A DNA stretch of 64,000 nt. Source: Whitmania pigra (lineage: Eukaryota; Annelida; Clitellata; Hirudinida; Haemopidae). How positions within the stretch are numbered: the stretch's first letter is position 1; each line of letters opens with the position of its first letter. Under the pieces are notes generated by a model. It was not told the origin of the DNA and searched no databases. It was given only the letters and a program-made list of their open reading frames with translations. The translations under genes were made by a program, and so were the position numbers. This document shows positions 1-11,175 of the stretch, in pieces. Location: positions 1,596,001-1,660,000 of the forward strand of contig JAJTWR010000263.1 of the NCBI GenBank assembly GCA_021613335.1, written 5' to 3'.

Positions 1-60
1 CCTAAATATTTAAAATAACTAATTTGTTATTAACTAACCTTCTAATTTAGTTACGCATGC

Positions 61-61
61 A

Positions 62-96
<35 letters not shown>

Positions 97-124
97 GTTG
101 TTGTTGTTGTTGTTGTTGTTGTTG

Positions 125-169
<45 letters not shown>

Positions 170-181
170 GTTGTTGTTGTT
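61..181. repeat. (TTG)n trinucleotide microsatellite
   Basis: About 120 bases of almost uninterrupted TTG units with three short GTG breaks. Any reading frame through it yields homopolymers (poly-Gln, poly-Asn or poly-Thr on the minus strand), so the open frame here is not evidence of a gene. Confidence 0.95.
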
Positions 182-3100
182 AGTGAAATTGACTCCTTGC
201 TTCTATGGGTCAACAATATTTTAATTGACCTGTTTAACCTAATTAACATAATTACCAACTTAATTAGTTAATATTTAAAAAAGCAAACTCGATGTAATTG
301 CAAATATTGCATCTTAATAATAAATAAAAAAAATAACGACACGACAAATTGTTGAGCTGCATGTGTGTTTTTTAAATCAAACTTGAGTTCAACAGATGTC
401 CGCAGTTTCTAAAATTATTTTAACTCCAATCTTGAAGCATTAAATTTAAATCTAAAATATTTTGAAAATAAATTTTTTTAATTTTTTTTTAATACATCCA
501 TTAACGCAGAAGAATAAAATTGGAAAACGACCACAATCTTTCAAAGCCTTGAGGCCACAACTGCAAGTTATCATGATTTTAAGTCATAAGTTTTGTTTCG
601 TTATTTTTATTGTGGGTAATATCATATATTTAGGATAAAAACACAATTTTCAATTTCATATAAATTGTATTTTTATTATATTTAAAAGCAATGTAATTTA
701 TATTGTAATTATTAACAATACAATTGTATTTATTCAAATATTCCTATGCTTCAAACTTTATATAGCGCATCATAATGCCTTAGTACCACATTTTGTTAAA
801 TCAATTGAACTTATAAGTGGTTTTTAAAAAGATGAAAAATTGAAATTTTTTGTGTTAAAATTAAGTTTCTTTATTTTTACATGTTCTTTTGTCTGACAAT
901 CTGCTGAGATGTTCGAACTTGAATTTAAACAAAAATATTTTGAAAATGATTTTATGGATTGATAAATTATAAAATTATTTTATGCATTAATTCTGAATAT
1001 TTTACATTAAATTAACTGAAATATTTTTATATTAATTTAATGAATAAACGTCAACAAAAATACAGAAAATTATTATTACTTTTATTAATATTACTATTGA
1101 ATTATTACTTTATTCAATTCACATTCCATTCCTTGATCTGTCATTTCTTCATCTAAAAAACTGTGAAGAATTTTTGATGTTGAAATGCGATGTCGAAACA
1201 TTAAAGAGCTTTTGTTTGTTTGTTTCACAACTTCCTGTCGTCTGCTCTTGTTGGCGCCTTGTGCTGAAATCATGGATCGTATCTGCTTTATGAGTTTTCT
1301 TGTCTTATATTTTATCATTATCTAGGATTTCTCAAATTTTCATTAATTTTCTAAAATTTTTGTATATTGTTTGTTTTGTTTTTATCGTTTTTTTGTTTTA
1401 TTTTTGTTTATTAATAATTCAAACAATCCTCGGTTGGTGGATAAATCAAATTTAAAAACAAAATAATTGCAAAATTAATCAAAAACGTTGTAAAAATGCT
1501 TGGAAGTTCCAAAGAAATTCTTGAGGAATGTTCATATTTGTTGACGATGACTTCCTTGGGATAAATGACTTCGCTATCATAAAATATTATTTTTCAAAAA
1601 TAAAATGTTATTCATCAATAAAATGTTAATATTCATAAATCTACATTATTCAAAAACAATAACATCAAACAATATTATTCAAAAAATATTAATATTCTTA
1701 AATTAATGTTCTTCGTAAAATAACTTATTCTTCAAATAATATTTTTCAAAAAATTCAATTATTCTTAAAATAATGATATCTTTAAAATAAAATGTTTTAT
1801 TTTCAAACATTTCAATATAATCTACTTGAATTTTCTTTTCAACAAATCGTTTATTTACATCCAAGCTATTTTCATCTTATTAATATTAATAGTTTATTAA
1901 TAGTAAATTCATAATTAGAAACTCATAATTAGAAATTATTTTTTTATTTTGATGGAGTTGTTTTTAACAGGTGCCTTCTGAGGACACCTGTGCCACGGTT
2001 CAACACCTGCAATTGGCTTTCACCTTTTACTCAATTAACATCCACTACTTGACAAACCGCATGCCATTTTAATGACTTCCTGTAAATAATTTAACAGCAT
2101 TTTTAAAAACAAACTCAAAAAGCAAAACTTTATATTCTGTTCATTTTCTTTAATCATAAAATATTTTATTATATTATTTATTCTTAAATCATTAAAAATA
2201 TTTTCGAACAAATTGAGAAATTCAGTCACCAAAAACAATGCTTGTCTCAGGTTATCTCAATCATCTTCAGGTGTTGTCGGAATTGAATTCGACTCCCAAT
2301 AAAGTTTATTTTAAGAGTTTGCGCTGAGGGAGACAACATTCTTTATTATGATGATGAATAGAATGGTTTTGCATAACAATTAATAATTAAAGTTAACTAA
2401 CTACATAATAAATGAATACTATTATTGTCAATTAAATTACATTTAATGAAATATATTTAAAATCTGTTAATAAAATTGTATCCTAAGAAAATTAAATCTG
2501 CATTTGGTTCGGTATTGTTATTATTTTATTTGTAGTTGCTATTTCAGTGCAGCATCATTCTTATTAACATTTTAAAGTCTGTTTGTTTTTGTAAATGGGT
2601 TACTTAGTGTAACTGAAAAAAGTTTAGAACAAAACCTCAAATCAAAAATTCACTTAACATTTTGGCAACGATGGTCTAAAATAAACTTCAACTTTTAAAT
2701 TTCAACAAAGCATGCAAAGTACATTTACGCAGGTCCGAATTTAAGGGTGTTGTCGGATCAACGAATGAAATATTAAAAAATAAAAAAATTTCATCGTAAA
2801 TCTTCAAATTTTGTTTCTGGATTCGTAAGAAATGCTCAAGTGAATTAATGTCGAAGACATTGTTTTACTCAGATTAACATCAATTCAAATAAATCATGGC
2901 ATTGTTGACTATTTTATTAATTATTCCTATCGGACGAGCAGATTTTAGATTCGGAATTTCGTTTGTGGCAAAAAAAGTGGAAAAAGGCAATTGATGAAGA
3001 CAAGCCATCTTCAACAATTTATTCCTTTCCAGTATGTAATGCTGCATTCTATCCTAATATTAAAATTCTTCAACAAATTTTGGCGTTTTGTACGTTTCAA

Positions 3101-4528
3101 CTTAATGAAAGACCACTCTTCTCGTTAAAAAGATTAAAGTCGAGTAAGAATGAATGTACTTAGCATTCACATCACCATCACAGATATCTCTGTAGATCCT
3201 CAAGAGGCTTTGGCCAAAGTTCTCGACATTTTAATCTTATATTATAATGACATTTATTTTGATTTGTATTTTGACATTTATTATTAACATCATTATCCTT
3301 GTCAGCATCCTCTATTATTATTACAATATTATCATTAAACAAAACTTTGTTTCTTGTATTTATGGGGTGTTCGGCTCAATAAAGGATAATAAAAATATGA
3401 ACAATTACAATAACTGTTAAGCAGAACCATTTTGTAATAAAATCATTTTTCTAGTTATTTTAAATCTCTTGCAGATGAAGCAGTGAAATTTGTGATTCTA
3501 CCTAAATTTAATTTAAGTTCATGTTTTTCAACACAACAAAGGAATGCAAAAAGTAAAAGCAAAAAGTGTTTTTTCACAATCCGAGTATTCTAAAACGCCG
3601 TTGAAAGGCACTTTGCTTTGACGTTTATGAAGTTCTTGAACATTTCTGCAGTGACGTTTTGAAAAAGTAATTTAATTCAAGTTGATTAAATTAGGAAACT
3701 CGCTGAAATGGACTTAATGGAAGCATGTCGTATGGAATCCCCGCGAAATTAAAACTGGACATCACTTTTACCTTGATAAAAATATTATTTAGACTTTCCC
3801 ATTTGGAAATGAAAGTGTAGAAACGGTTAACGCATGTAAAATTATTTAGTGAACTAATTACTAATGAAAAGTACTAATGAAATTATGAAATTTATTTAGA
3901 AATCGAGATTTAAGTCCGTTTTTTAATTTACTAAATTTCCTGATTTTCAGCTCATTTCACCACACCAAGAATATGGACAAATTGCACACCTTTTGAAGAA
4001 AGTACTTTTAAATACTCCCGCAACTGTTACCATTTAAACGACATAGGCATACAAAGCGATATAACATAACATAACATTAATTTATAGTGGTTTAAAGAGA
4101 CTAATGTCTGTATGATTAACCACTCCAGATATAATAGTCTTCCGTATAATTCAACCGATTTCTCATTGAAATCGATTGAAAAAATAATTAAAGTAATGCA
4201 AAAATTTTAAATGATTAATTAATGAAACTTAAACCCAACTAACAATAGATATTTTTATTTTGGAAAACTAACGGATTTTTAAACTTGGACATTATTTAGG
4301 GAGAGGAGGCGCATTTATCCTCTGATTTCGGTAATTTTTATAACAAAAAACTGAGGTAATATTTAGATAAATTATGCAATTTCTTAATTACATGTATTTA
4401 ATTTTACATTGACGATAAATGTTTCTTAAAATTGTCTAAATAAAAGGAAATAAAATTATTTCAAACTCAACCGTGATATTTATGAAATTCGCTTTTAAGC
4501 AAAACAATGCCTGAGTAAATTGTAATGA
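182..4528. other. AT-rich intergenic region, no gene seen
   Basis: Mostly AT-rich sequence with many stops in all frames. Only short unsupported open frames occur, none with recognisable protein motifs. The one assignable element is a LINE 3'-end fragment near 4063-4135. This region may hold upstream regulatory DNA of the RABL3 gene, but no specific site could be recognised. Confidence 0.6.
4063..4135 (-). mobile_element. LINE 3'-end fragment with TAACA tail
   Basis: The plus strand reads (ATAAC)n followed by a segment containing TTATAGTGGTTTAAAGAGAC and then TTAACCACTCCAG. The same order, a TAACA-repeat tail plus TTTATAGTGGTTAAGAAGACC, recurs at 18241-18310. There it follows a recognisable reverse-transcriptase C-terminus on the minus strand. 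This copy is therefore a severely 5'-truncated member of the same non-LTR family, inserted with its tail toward lower coordinates. Limits are approximate. Confidence 0.65.
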
Positions 4529-6279
4529 ATGGCTTCTTACGATAAAGTGAAGTTGGTCGTCGTTGGCGACAGCGGTAAGTTTTTGTGGGTGAATTTAAGC
4601 AATCGAGATTTTGTTTCTTAAATTTATATACAGTAATCATATTATTAGGTGGAAACGATGTAGATAAATGCGAATGCGAGCAGTAGTAAGCATATGTCAC
4701 TTACATTAGTGTGTTCGGCCAACAGGAGTTGGAAAAACATCCCTAGTTCATCTGTTGTGCCACAATGAACCTGTCAAAGAACCTTATTGGACAATTGGAT
4801 GTTCGGTTGAAGTAAGGGTCGGTAAATCATAGAACATTTGTTTGCGTAACATAAAATAATAGACGAGTAGTTTAATTGTATGTCTAGGTACTGACGTGAT
4901 GTACGCCCATCTTAAATTAAGTAAAATCTAATCCATTATTTTGTATCCCTAAATATCTTGTACTTCAACTGATTCATGGAATATTTTGAGATGAAATTAC
5001 TACATTGTCACAATTTGTAACAGCTACATGAGTATAAGGCAGGGACTCCACAAGAAAGAACTTTTTTCATTGAAATGTGGGATGTTGGAGGTTTTTCTGC
5101 TCACCAAAACAGCAGGGCAATATTTTACAATTCAGTCAATGGTCAGTTTTTTCATTAAACATATTTTTTTACAAATTTATTTTTATTGAAATAAGTAACT
5201 CTTATTAGAGTTTAATTTTAACTATTAATTGTTGCTATCTAAAGTATGTACTAGATGTTTAATCAAGTTAGCATCTCGATTACAGGAATTGTATTGGTGC
5301 ATGATCTGACCAATAGGAAGTCTCAGCAGAATCTAAGAAAATGGTTTTCCGAAGTCATCAACAGAGACTCAAAACTTGACAAGGAGGAAGAGTGAATGTT
5401 TTATTATCAATTTTAGATTTCAATTTAATTATTTCATTTCATTATAAAATTAAGATTCTATGTTCAATCTTATGTTTTATTACAAAGTTAGGACTTCATT
5501 TTCAATATGTTTTTAAAATTGATTAAAACGTAATGCATAGAGAATGCTAGATTTCATTTCAAGTTAACACTTGTTTTTAAAATTCACGACATTTTAGTGA
5601 GCTCGATCCGGAGAGGATGGTCGGCAGCAACGTTCCTGTTCTCATCATCGGAACAAAACTCGACCTGGTCGACGGCTCGGGAAGCAACTTTAAGAAGTCG
5701 ATCATCGCAGAAGAACTTTATGCCGACGAGATCAATCTCGTGCGTTTTCGTTTGCTTTTGAGAAACTAAGCTTCCTTTGATTGCCTCTGTTTTTTATGTC
5801 TACATGCAGAATTATTTATTTAATTACGGTGTTTAAGATCATGTGGTGTTAGTTGAAACTTCATTGAGTTGTAATTGTTCTTTAACAAAGGACTCTTCAC
5901 ATGTGAGGCACATTGAACCAGGGACTGGTAATGCTGTCAAACTGAGTCGATTCTTCGACAAGGTACTTCGTGTTCTACTGTTTCATTCTTTCTTGTTTTT
6001 ATTCGGCAGGAATTTTGCAGAGCAACTTCCATATTTTAGTATGAATTAGTTAATATATCATATGAAATAGGTTATAATTTCTTAATTTAATGACAGGTCA
6101 TCGAGCAGAAATTTTACCCTCACAGAGAACAAGTAAGTCAAGGACTTTAATCTCCTTCTATAATAAATCGACTTTAAATGTATTTTATTTATATTTGACT
6201 CCCACTTCAGAACTTCTGCATGGGAATGGAACGAAGACGAAACAACAACAGCAGCAGCAGATTGTTCTCTTTCGACTGA
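4529..6279 (+). CDS. RABL3: RABL3 small GTPase (Rab-like 3), 8 exons
   Basis: Rab-like GTPase; in other animals it is a cytosolic Ras-superfamily protein linked to trafficking and Ras signalling. Exons: 4529-4574, 4726-4817, 5024-5141, 5286-5391, 5598-5739, 5891-5962, 6097-6132, 6211-6279. They total 681 bases, encoding 226 residues in one frame, close to the usual length of about 236. Visible motifs: P-loop GDSGVGKT split by intron 1, then [14 protein letters not shown] in place of the common DTAGQ; GTKLD for guanine recognition; and the family-typical [17 protein letters not shown] near the C-terminus. There is no C-terminal prenylation cysteine, as expected for RABL3. The start was chosen because [16 protein letters not shown] matches the family N-terminus. 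The exon 2 donor (AGG|gtcggt) is not a strong consensus, but it gives the best family alignment. AATAAA follows near 6327. Confidence 0.93.
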
Positions 6280-7683
6280 ATCTTTTGTCCAGTTGTTTAT
6301 ACTTTGTGGTGGAAGTGCTTAATGTATGAATAAAATATTTATAGTTCCAATTAATTAATGTTACTACAAATAAAGATAATAGGGAACCTTCTCAGATTAG
6401 GAGGTTGTCTGTTTATCCTGAAGATGATGCTGAAAAGCCCAAATATGTTGGTCAGTGGTTTGGTGGCAATGAATGAAGTGGTTGAGAGGGTGGGTTGGAT
6501 GTAGCTAGAGGTAGCCAATGCAGCTGCATCAGGCAATCATTGCTGTTGTGGATGGGGTCGAGGATGGCAAATTTTGCACAATGATGATATTAAGAGAATC
6601 TTATATATTATGTTGTAATACTGTTTTTATCGCGTAAGCCGTTACGTTTAATTCTGGCTGGAAGTAAATTGCTAAAATAAATTCTGCAAGTGTTAGAATA
6701 TCATGAGTAAAAGTTGATTCCAACTTATGCTTTTTAAATCTTTTACCGACTGTTCTTGCCGCCCGGGGCGGTCATAAGATTTGCTGTACCCGCCCCCTCA
6801 TGGCCGCTAATAATCCGTTAACCTTCAAATTTTCAAAAGGCTCTCACATATTTTTACAATCAAAATGGTTAAAAATTATCCCCACTTTTCCAGCGTATTT
6901 TTTAACAGTTTCAAAATTCATTTGATCGGCAAGTTCCCTCTCTATGGAGAGGACTGCCAAGTCTTATAAAGCCTTGTAAGTCAGGTAAACCTTGATTGGC
7001 AAATCGATAGTCGAAAATAGTTTTTTATTAACTTAAGTTTGGAGGAAGAACGCTCTCCTCTGGGATGACTAATAGCCCGGGAAAATACGCAGCAAGATCA
7101 CAATATTAGGGACTGAATCTCTGTATGAAGCTCAAAAGTTGAAAGGAACCATCGATTTTATCGCTTAATGAAGCTTCCATAAAATACTTAAATCTCTTAC
7201 TTTCGGCAAATAACTCTTTTTTCTCTATGTGTTCATCAGCCACGCCAATCATAATTACCATCCATTGGATTTGATGATGTGAGAAAGGCGTGTTTATTTG
7301 CAAGATCTTGCTTAAATCTGACTCTTCAATAGACGCTGCAAAACACTGAGGAGAGGTGTGGCCGTTTTTTATACTTTTTATTTTTACGAGCCCTCAAAAT
7401 GCCGCCCCTGTGGCAACCCCCTTGGTACGCCATTGCTAAAAGCGTACATATGTGATGACTTATCGATGAGCGGAGGTAGAGTCTGACACAATAAGATCTA
7501 GAAAAGTTGAATGGAGACGCTAAGTAATTAATAACTAATTAATTAATTATAGCACATTTTGAATTCTGATTGAAAATTGCCGAGCATAAAGTGAAATGAA
7601 GAAGCTGTGCTTAGTTATGGTTGATGATAAAAAAAATTGTCTAATCAAGACATTGTTTTATTTAATTAATTGTTGAAATGTGT
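6280..7683. other. Intergenic region with transposon debris and a coding-like scrap
   Basis: No complete gene is seen. A plus-strand open stretch at about 6382-6466 reads RRLSVYPEDDAEKPKYVGQW and ends in a stop. It looks protein-like but has no identifiable partner exons. The stretch from about 6755 to 7437 carries GC-rich hAT-like terminal sequence at both ends and is listed separately. Confidence 0.5.
6755..7437 (-). mobile_element. hAT-like transposon remnant (GGTACGCCA terminus)
   Basis: Read on the minus strand, the right edge begins CAATGGCGTACCAAGGGGG and continues into GC-rich CCACAGGGGCGGC. This is the CAGTGGCGTACC-type end typical of ZMYM-like hAT elements. A similar end, GTGGCGTACCAAGGGAGGGG, occurs at 57437. 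The left side contains GCCGCCCGGGGCGG. A short minus-strand open frame at 7106-7303 (MQINTPFSHHQIQWMVIMIG...) lies inside; I do not recognise it. No matching 8-base target duplication was found, so the left boundary is a guess. Confidence 0.4.
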
Positions 7684-7828
7684 TTAAAAACGGATAGTGG
7701 TCAAAACAAGTAAAACTAATGCCAGAATCGCCTGTGACTGCGTCGTTGCTGTCCTATGCTGCTCGGATTCTGCAGAAATTGATGGTGTTGCTTCTTGTCG
7801 CAGATTTCTAAGGACTTCCTTGAGATTG
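7684..7828 (-). CDS. Possible terminal exon with hydrophobic C-terminus, partner exons unknown
   Basis: On the minus strand an acceptor-like TATTTTCAAG is followed by an open segment encoding NLKEVLRNLRQEATPSISAE..., ending in the hydrophobic run AILALVLLVLTTIRF and a TAA. An AATAAA lies about 22 bases after the stop (7662-7657). The block is GC-richer than its surroundings. Such a tail could be a GPI-anchor signal or a C-terminal membrane anchor. Upstream exons would have to lie at higher coordinates, meaning the LRR-Ig gene on the other strand would sit inside an intron. None was identified. It may be a real last exon or a relic. Function unknown. Confidence 0.35.
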
Positions 7829-7900
7829 CTTGAAAATATTAAATTGAATTAAATTGAAAATTAAAAGAAATAGTAGGATTCAGCAATTCGAGATTTCAGC

Positions 7901-10000
7901 ATGAATAAATCCGATTGCAATGGCACTACAACGCCACGACAAATCGAAACATCGCCAACGAAAACGGCTTGCATTTATGTGAGCTCCATCGTTCTTGTGG
8001 TGACAGTGCTTTCCAGTTTGAGCCTATTGCGTTTCATCATTTCCATTTGCCACTACGAGTACACCACTGGCAGAACTGTATGCTCACCGCAGAACGTCGT
8101 ACTTGAGAGGTTGCCCATAGAGATCCCAAGCAGGACCATATTTCTCAGGATCGGTGGTTCTGAGTACTTTGACTCCATTGAAGTTTTCAACGCCAGCAAG
8201 CATGAACATCACGAAGAATGGGAGAAGGGAAGCACCATCGAACACTCCCTCACCCTTCTAGATGCTTCTAACTTTTCTCGATTTAAGAACCTTAAAGAAC
8301 TCACTCTTTTCAGGTGTGGAGTTGAACAGATCAATGAATACACATTCGCCAATCTAACTAAACTGAAAAAGCTCAGTCTGAGGAACAATAGACTTATATG
8401 GATCCAAGAAAGAGCATTTGCCGGATTGTGGAACCTGTCACTTCTCGACTTATCGAATAATCCGCTATTAACCCTTGGAAATCGTTTGTTTAGTGGATCC
8501 ACATTTGTTACATTGACTTTGGAGGGCATGGGAAACTTAACATTAATTGAGAATGAAACTTTCGACAACACAACTCTGGATAATCTGATTATTAGTGGTG
8601 CATCAATGTTAGCTATTTCGAGAAGTTCTTTCGATGAGCTGTGGCAATCTCTCAAAACTTTGACGTTTGTTGATAATTCGAGAAAACTGACCATAGATGA
8701 TGAAACCTTTGAAAGTTTTGAACTTCTCAACATCTTGAATTTGACTAACAGCAGTCTGTCGCAAGTTTCATTTCTTGGACTTTCTGATATCAGCACCATC
8801 ATTCTTGATCTCAACACTTTTGATAATGATACCTTTCAATTTGCAAATGAGAGGTGAGTTATTGAAACATTATGATTGCGAATTAATTCATTTCGATACA
8901 AAAGTGTACAAATTTTATTCAGAGAGTACTTCATAGGGACGAAACACCTTTCAATATCAGGAGCTAACCTATCCAAAGTCCCTGAGGAAATATCCAAAAT
9001 TTATAAGCAACTGGAAACCTTGATTTTGAGCAAAAACAACATAGCGAGCATAAGTGCTGAGGATTTTTGTGACATGAACGAGTTGATTTTCTTAGATTTG
9101 TCTCACAACAAAATATCCATCATTAATGGAAACATAGTCGAGCAACTTCTGCAACTATCGAGATTTCAGCTCCACTCGAACCTTCTAAGTGCTTTACCTC
9201 AAGAATTAGACGCATTCTTTTACAAACTCCAAGCAGTGACAATATCTGGCAACCCCTTCCACTGCAACTGCAACCTAAAGTGGTTCTCAGATTGGTTGAA
9301 AACTTCCAATTTTTCCAGGAAAATATTTGAAGATGTGGATTTGGTCAATTGTTCGATACCTGAAAACGTCAATATTTTGAAAGTAGGAAGAAGTTACATT
9401 CAATTTTATATCTCAAATGTTCAGAAGAATATTTTATAAATTACAATTTTTTAAATAATCAATGACAATGTGTTTATATTTGTATATAATTGTATTAAGG
9501 CAGGACGTAATGCATTTCTCTGTTACGAACCAACAATTGAGAAACACTTTTTCACGGAACCACCGGACGGAGACCTCATAACGTTGGAATGCTCCATAAC
9601 AGGAGATCCTCCTCCAATTATTATTTGGGAGCGTCTTCTGAATGAACGTGATTTGGCAAACATCCTGGTAGATGAAGCCATTCCTAAAATAATTCCAGAA
9701 GAACTTAGGAAGCCCATCGATATAAATACCACGCACCAAGTAGAACATTCTTCATCTACGGGTTTGTACGTTGCTCATTCCACCTTGTCCATCTCCTTAC
9801 CTGGAAATTTCACCTGCATTGGAAAGAATAGTATGGGAAGTGTCAAGCACACGTTCGACACCAACTTGCTGCCCATAACGAAGAAGCACTTCAAAGCGGA
9901 AAATCTCGAGAAAATCCAACTTCTGGCGAGCTTCGAAGGAGCAGTGGTGGCAGTGACTCTTCTTTTGATCATCGGTTACCTGCTCAAAGGGGAAAGTTGA
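7901..10000 (+). CDS. LRR plus Ig single-pass membrane protein, 3 exons
   Basis: Predicted cell-surface adhesion or recognition protein. Exons 7901-8853, 8923-9382 and 9500-10000 total 1914 bases, encoding 637 residues in one frame. A hydrophobic segment at about residues 24-49 can act as a signal anchor. Leucine-rich repeats follow in two blocks (for example LKKLSLRNNRLIWIQERAF and LIFLDLSHNKISIINGNIV). They end in an LRRCT cap with the typical NPFHCNCNLKWFSDWL, with further cysteines provided across the second intron. One Ig domain follows: Cys502 (LECS), Trp514, Cys577 (FTC). A transmembrane helix spans about 612-633, and only a few residues remain after it, so there is almost no cytoplasmic tail. 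The architecture resembles LRRCT-Ig proteins such as kekkon or LRRN, but I cannot assign orthology. Polyadenylation signal at 10293-10298. Confidence 0.82.
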
Positions 10001-11175
10001 CTTCGCAACCTGGTTGTTTTGGCAGTTCTAGGCTTTATTATTAAGCTTGATAAACCGCACTTTTTAAAGTCTTTTTAAACCACCAATAGTTAGTTTTGAT
10101 TTTATTTTTGGAGTTTGTTTGGATTTATATAATTTTGTTTATTTAAATAACCGTATGATCTAAAAGGCCCTGTATCTAGCAACTTTGAAATTGCTATTCA
10201 AACACATAAAACTGTCCATTTCAAACTATTTATCGCGTGTTATATTCTGTGTATTTTTAAATACTTTATACGACTTTATAATGACCTTATTCAATAAAGC
10301 ATGGGTTATTTTGAAGGGTACTTCGTGAAATAGACGTTCTGAACTAAGAGCAGAATCTATGATTAAGTAAATCGATAAAAATTAAATGTAAAACTCGGAA
10401 TGATGTCACAGAATGTAAGAGTCCATAAGATTGAATTTGAAAGAATTTTTTGCAAGGTTTGCCTGCAAAACAAAATTGTGGCTAAATATTTTCAATGACG
10501 CTGCAATAACTGGCTGAACTAATTGATTGGCGATGCAACGAAATGCTTGCCTTGCCGGTGTATTTTTACCTGCAAGCAATTAAAAATTTTTTTTTTTGGT
10601 TAGTTAAAGATTCTATAAATATCCAGGTTACAAGTAAATCTTCTGATCAAACGAGTCATAATATAAGAAATAATAAATCATCAAAAATGTTGAAGAACTC
10701 TTCAAAGTATTCCAATCTTAATCTTAATCTGTTTATAATGAATATTTATGAAAATTTATTCGGTCTTGTACTTACGTTTGACCAAAGATCACACAATCGT
10801 AAAAGCGTTTATCTGCATTCTTTATCTGTAAAGTTTATCAGTAACCTGTTATGTTACAACAGTCCAACTCATTTCAGACAATTCAATTTTGGGTACCGTT
10901 AGCTTTTGGTGAAATATTTGTATATTTAAGCAAAGGTATCTTCTTGACATGGATCAGTCTTAAATCTTGGAAGAAAAGAATTTAACAGAAATTTCAAGCA
11001 TAAGGCAGAGAACAAAGCGTGGCGTACGTTAACATAAAAAATAAATTAAACGCGATGAATATTTAAGCGATTAATTATTCTTACTTAATAAATAACAGAC
11101 CGTTGCAACCGATTTGCATTGTAATTTATTTTACGAATATTTCTTGACCGACCATCTTTAAACGTGAATCTTCAC
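10001..11175. other. Intergenic, no gene seen
   Basis: AT-rich sequence between the 3' ends of two convergent genes. The open frame at 10543-10902 has low-complexity, Ser/Asn-rich composition without motifs, and I do not regard it as a gene. Confidence 0.6.

Noticed and set aside
34..258. Poly-Gln/Asn/Thr open frame on the minus strand
   Set aside because: It is the translation of the TTG microsatellite; no non-repeat protein sequence of note.
8209..8817. 202-codon minus-strand open frame
   Set aside because: Antisense shadow of the LRR exon; the sense strand has clear LRR repeats and splice continuity.
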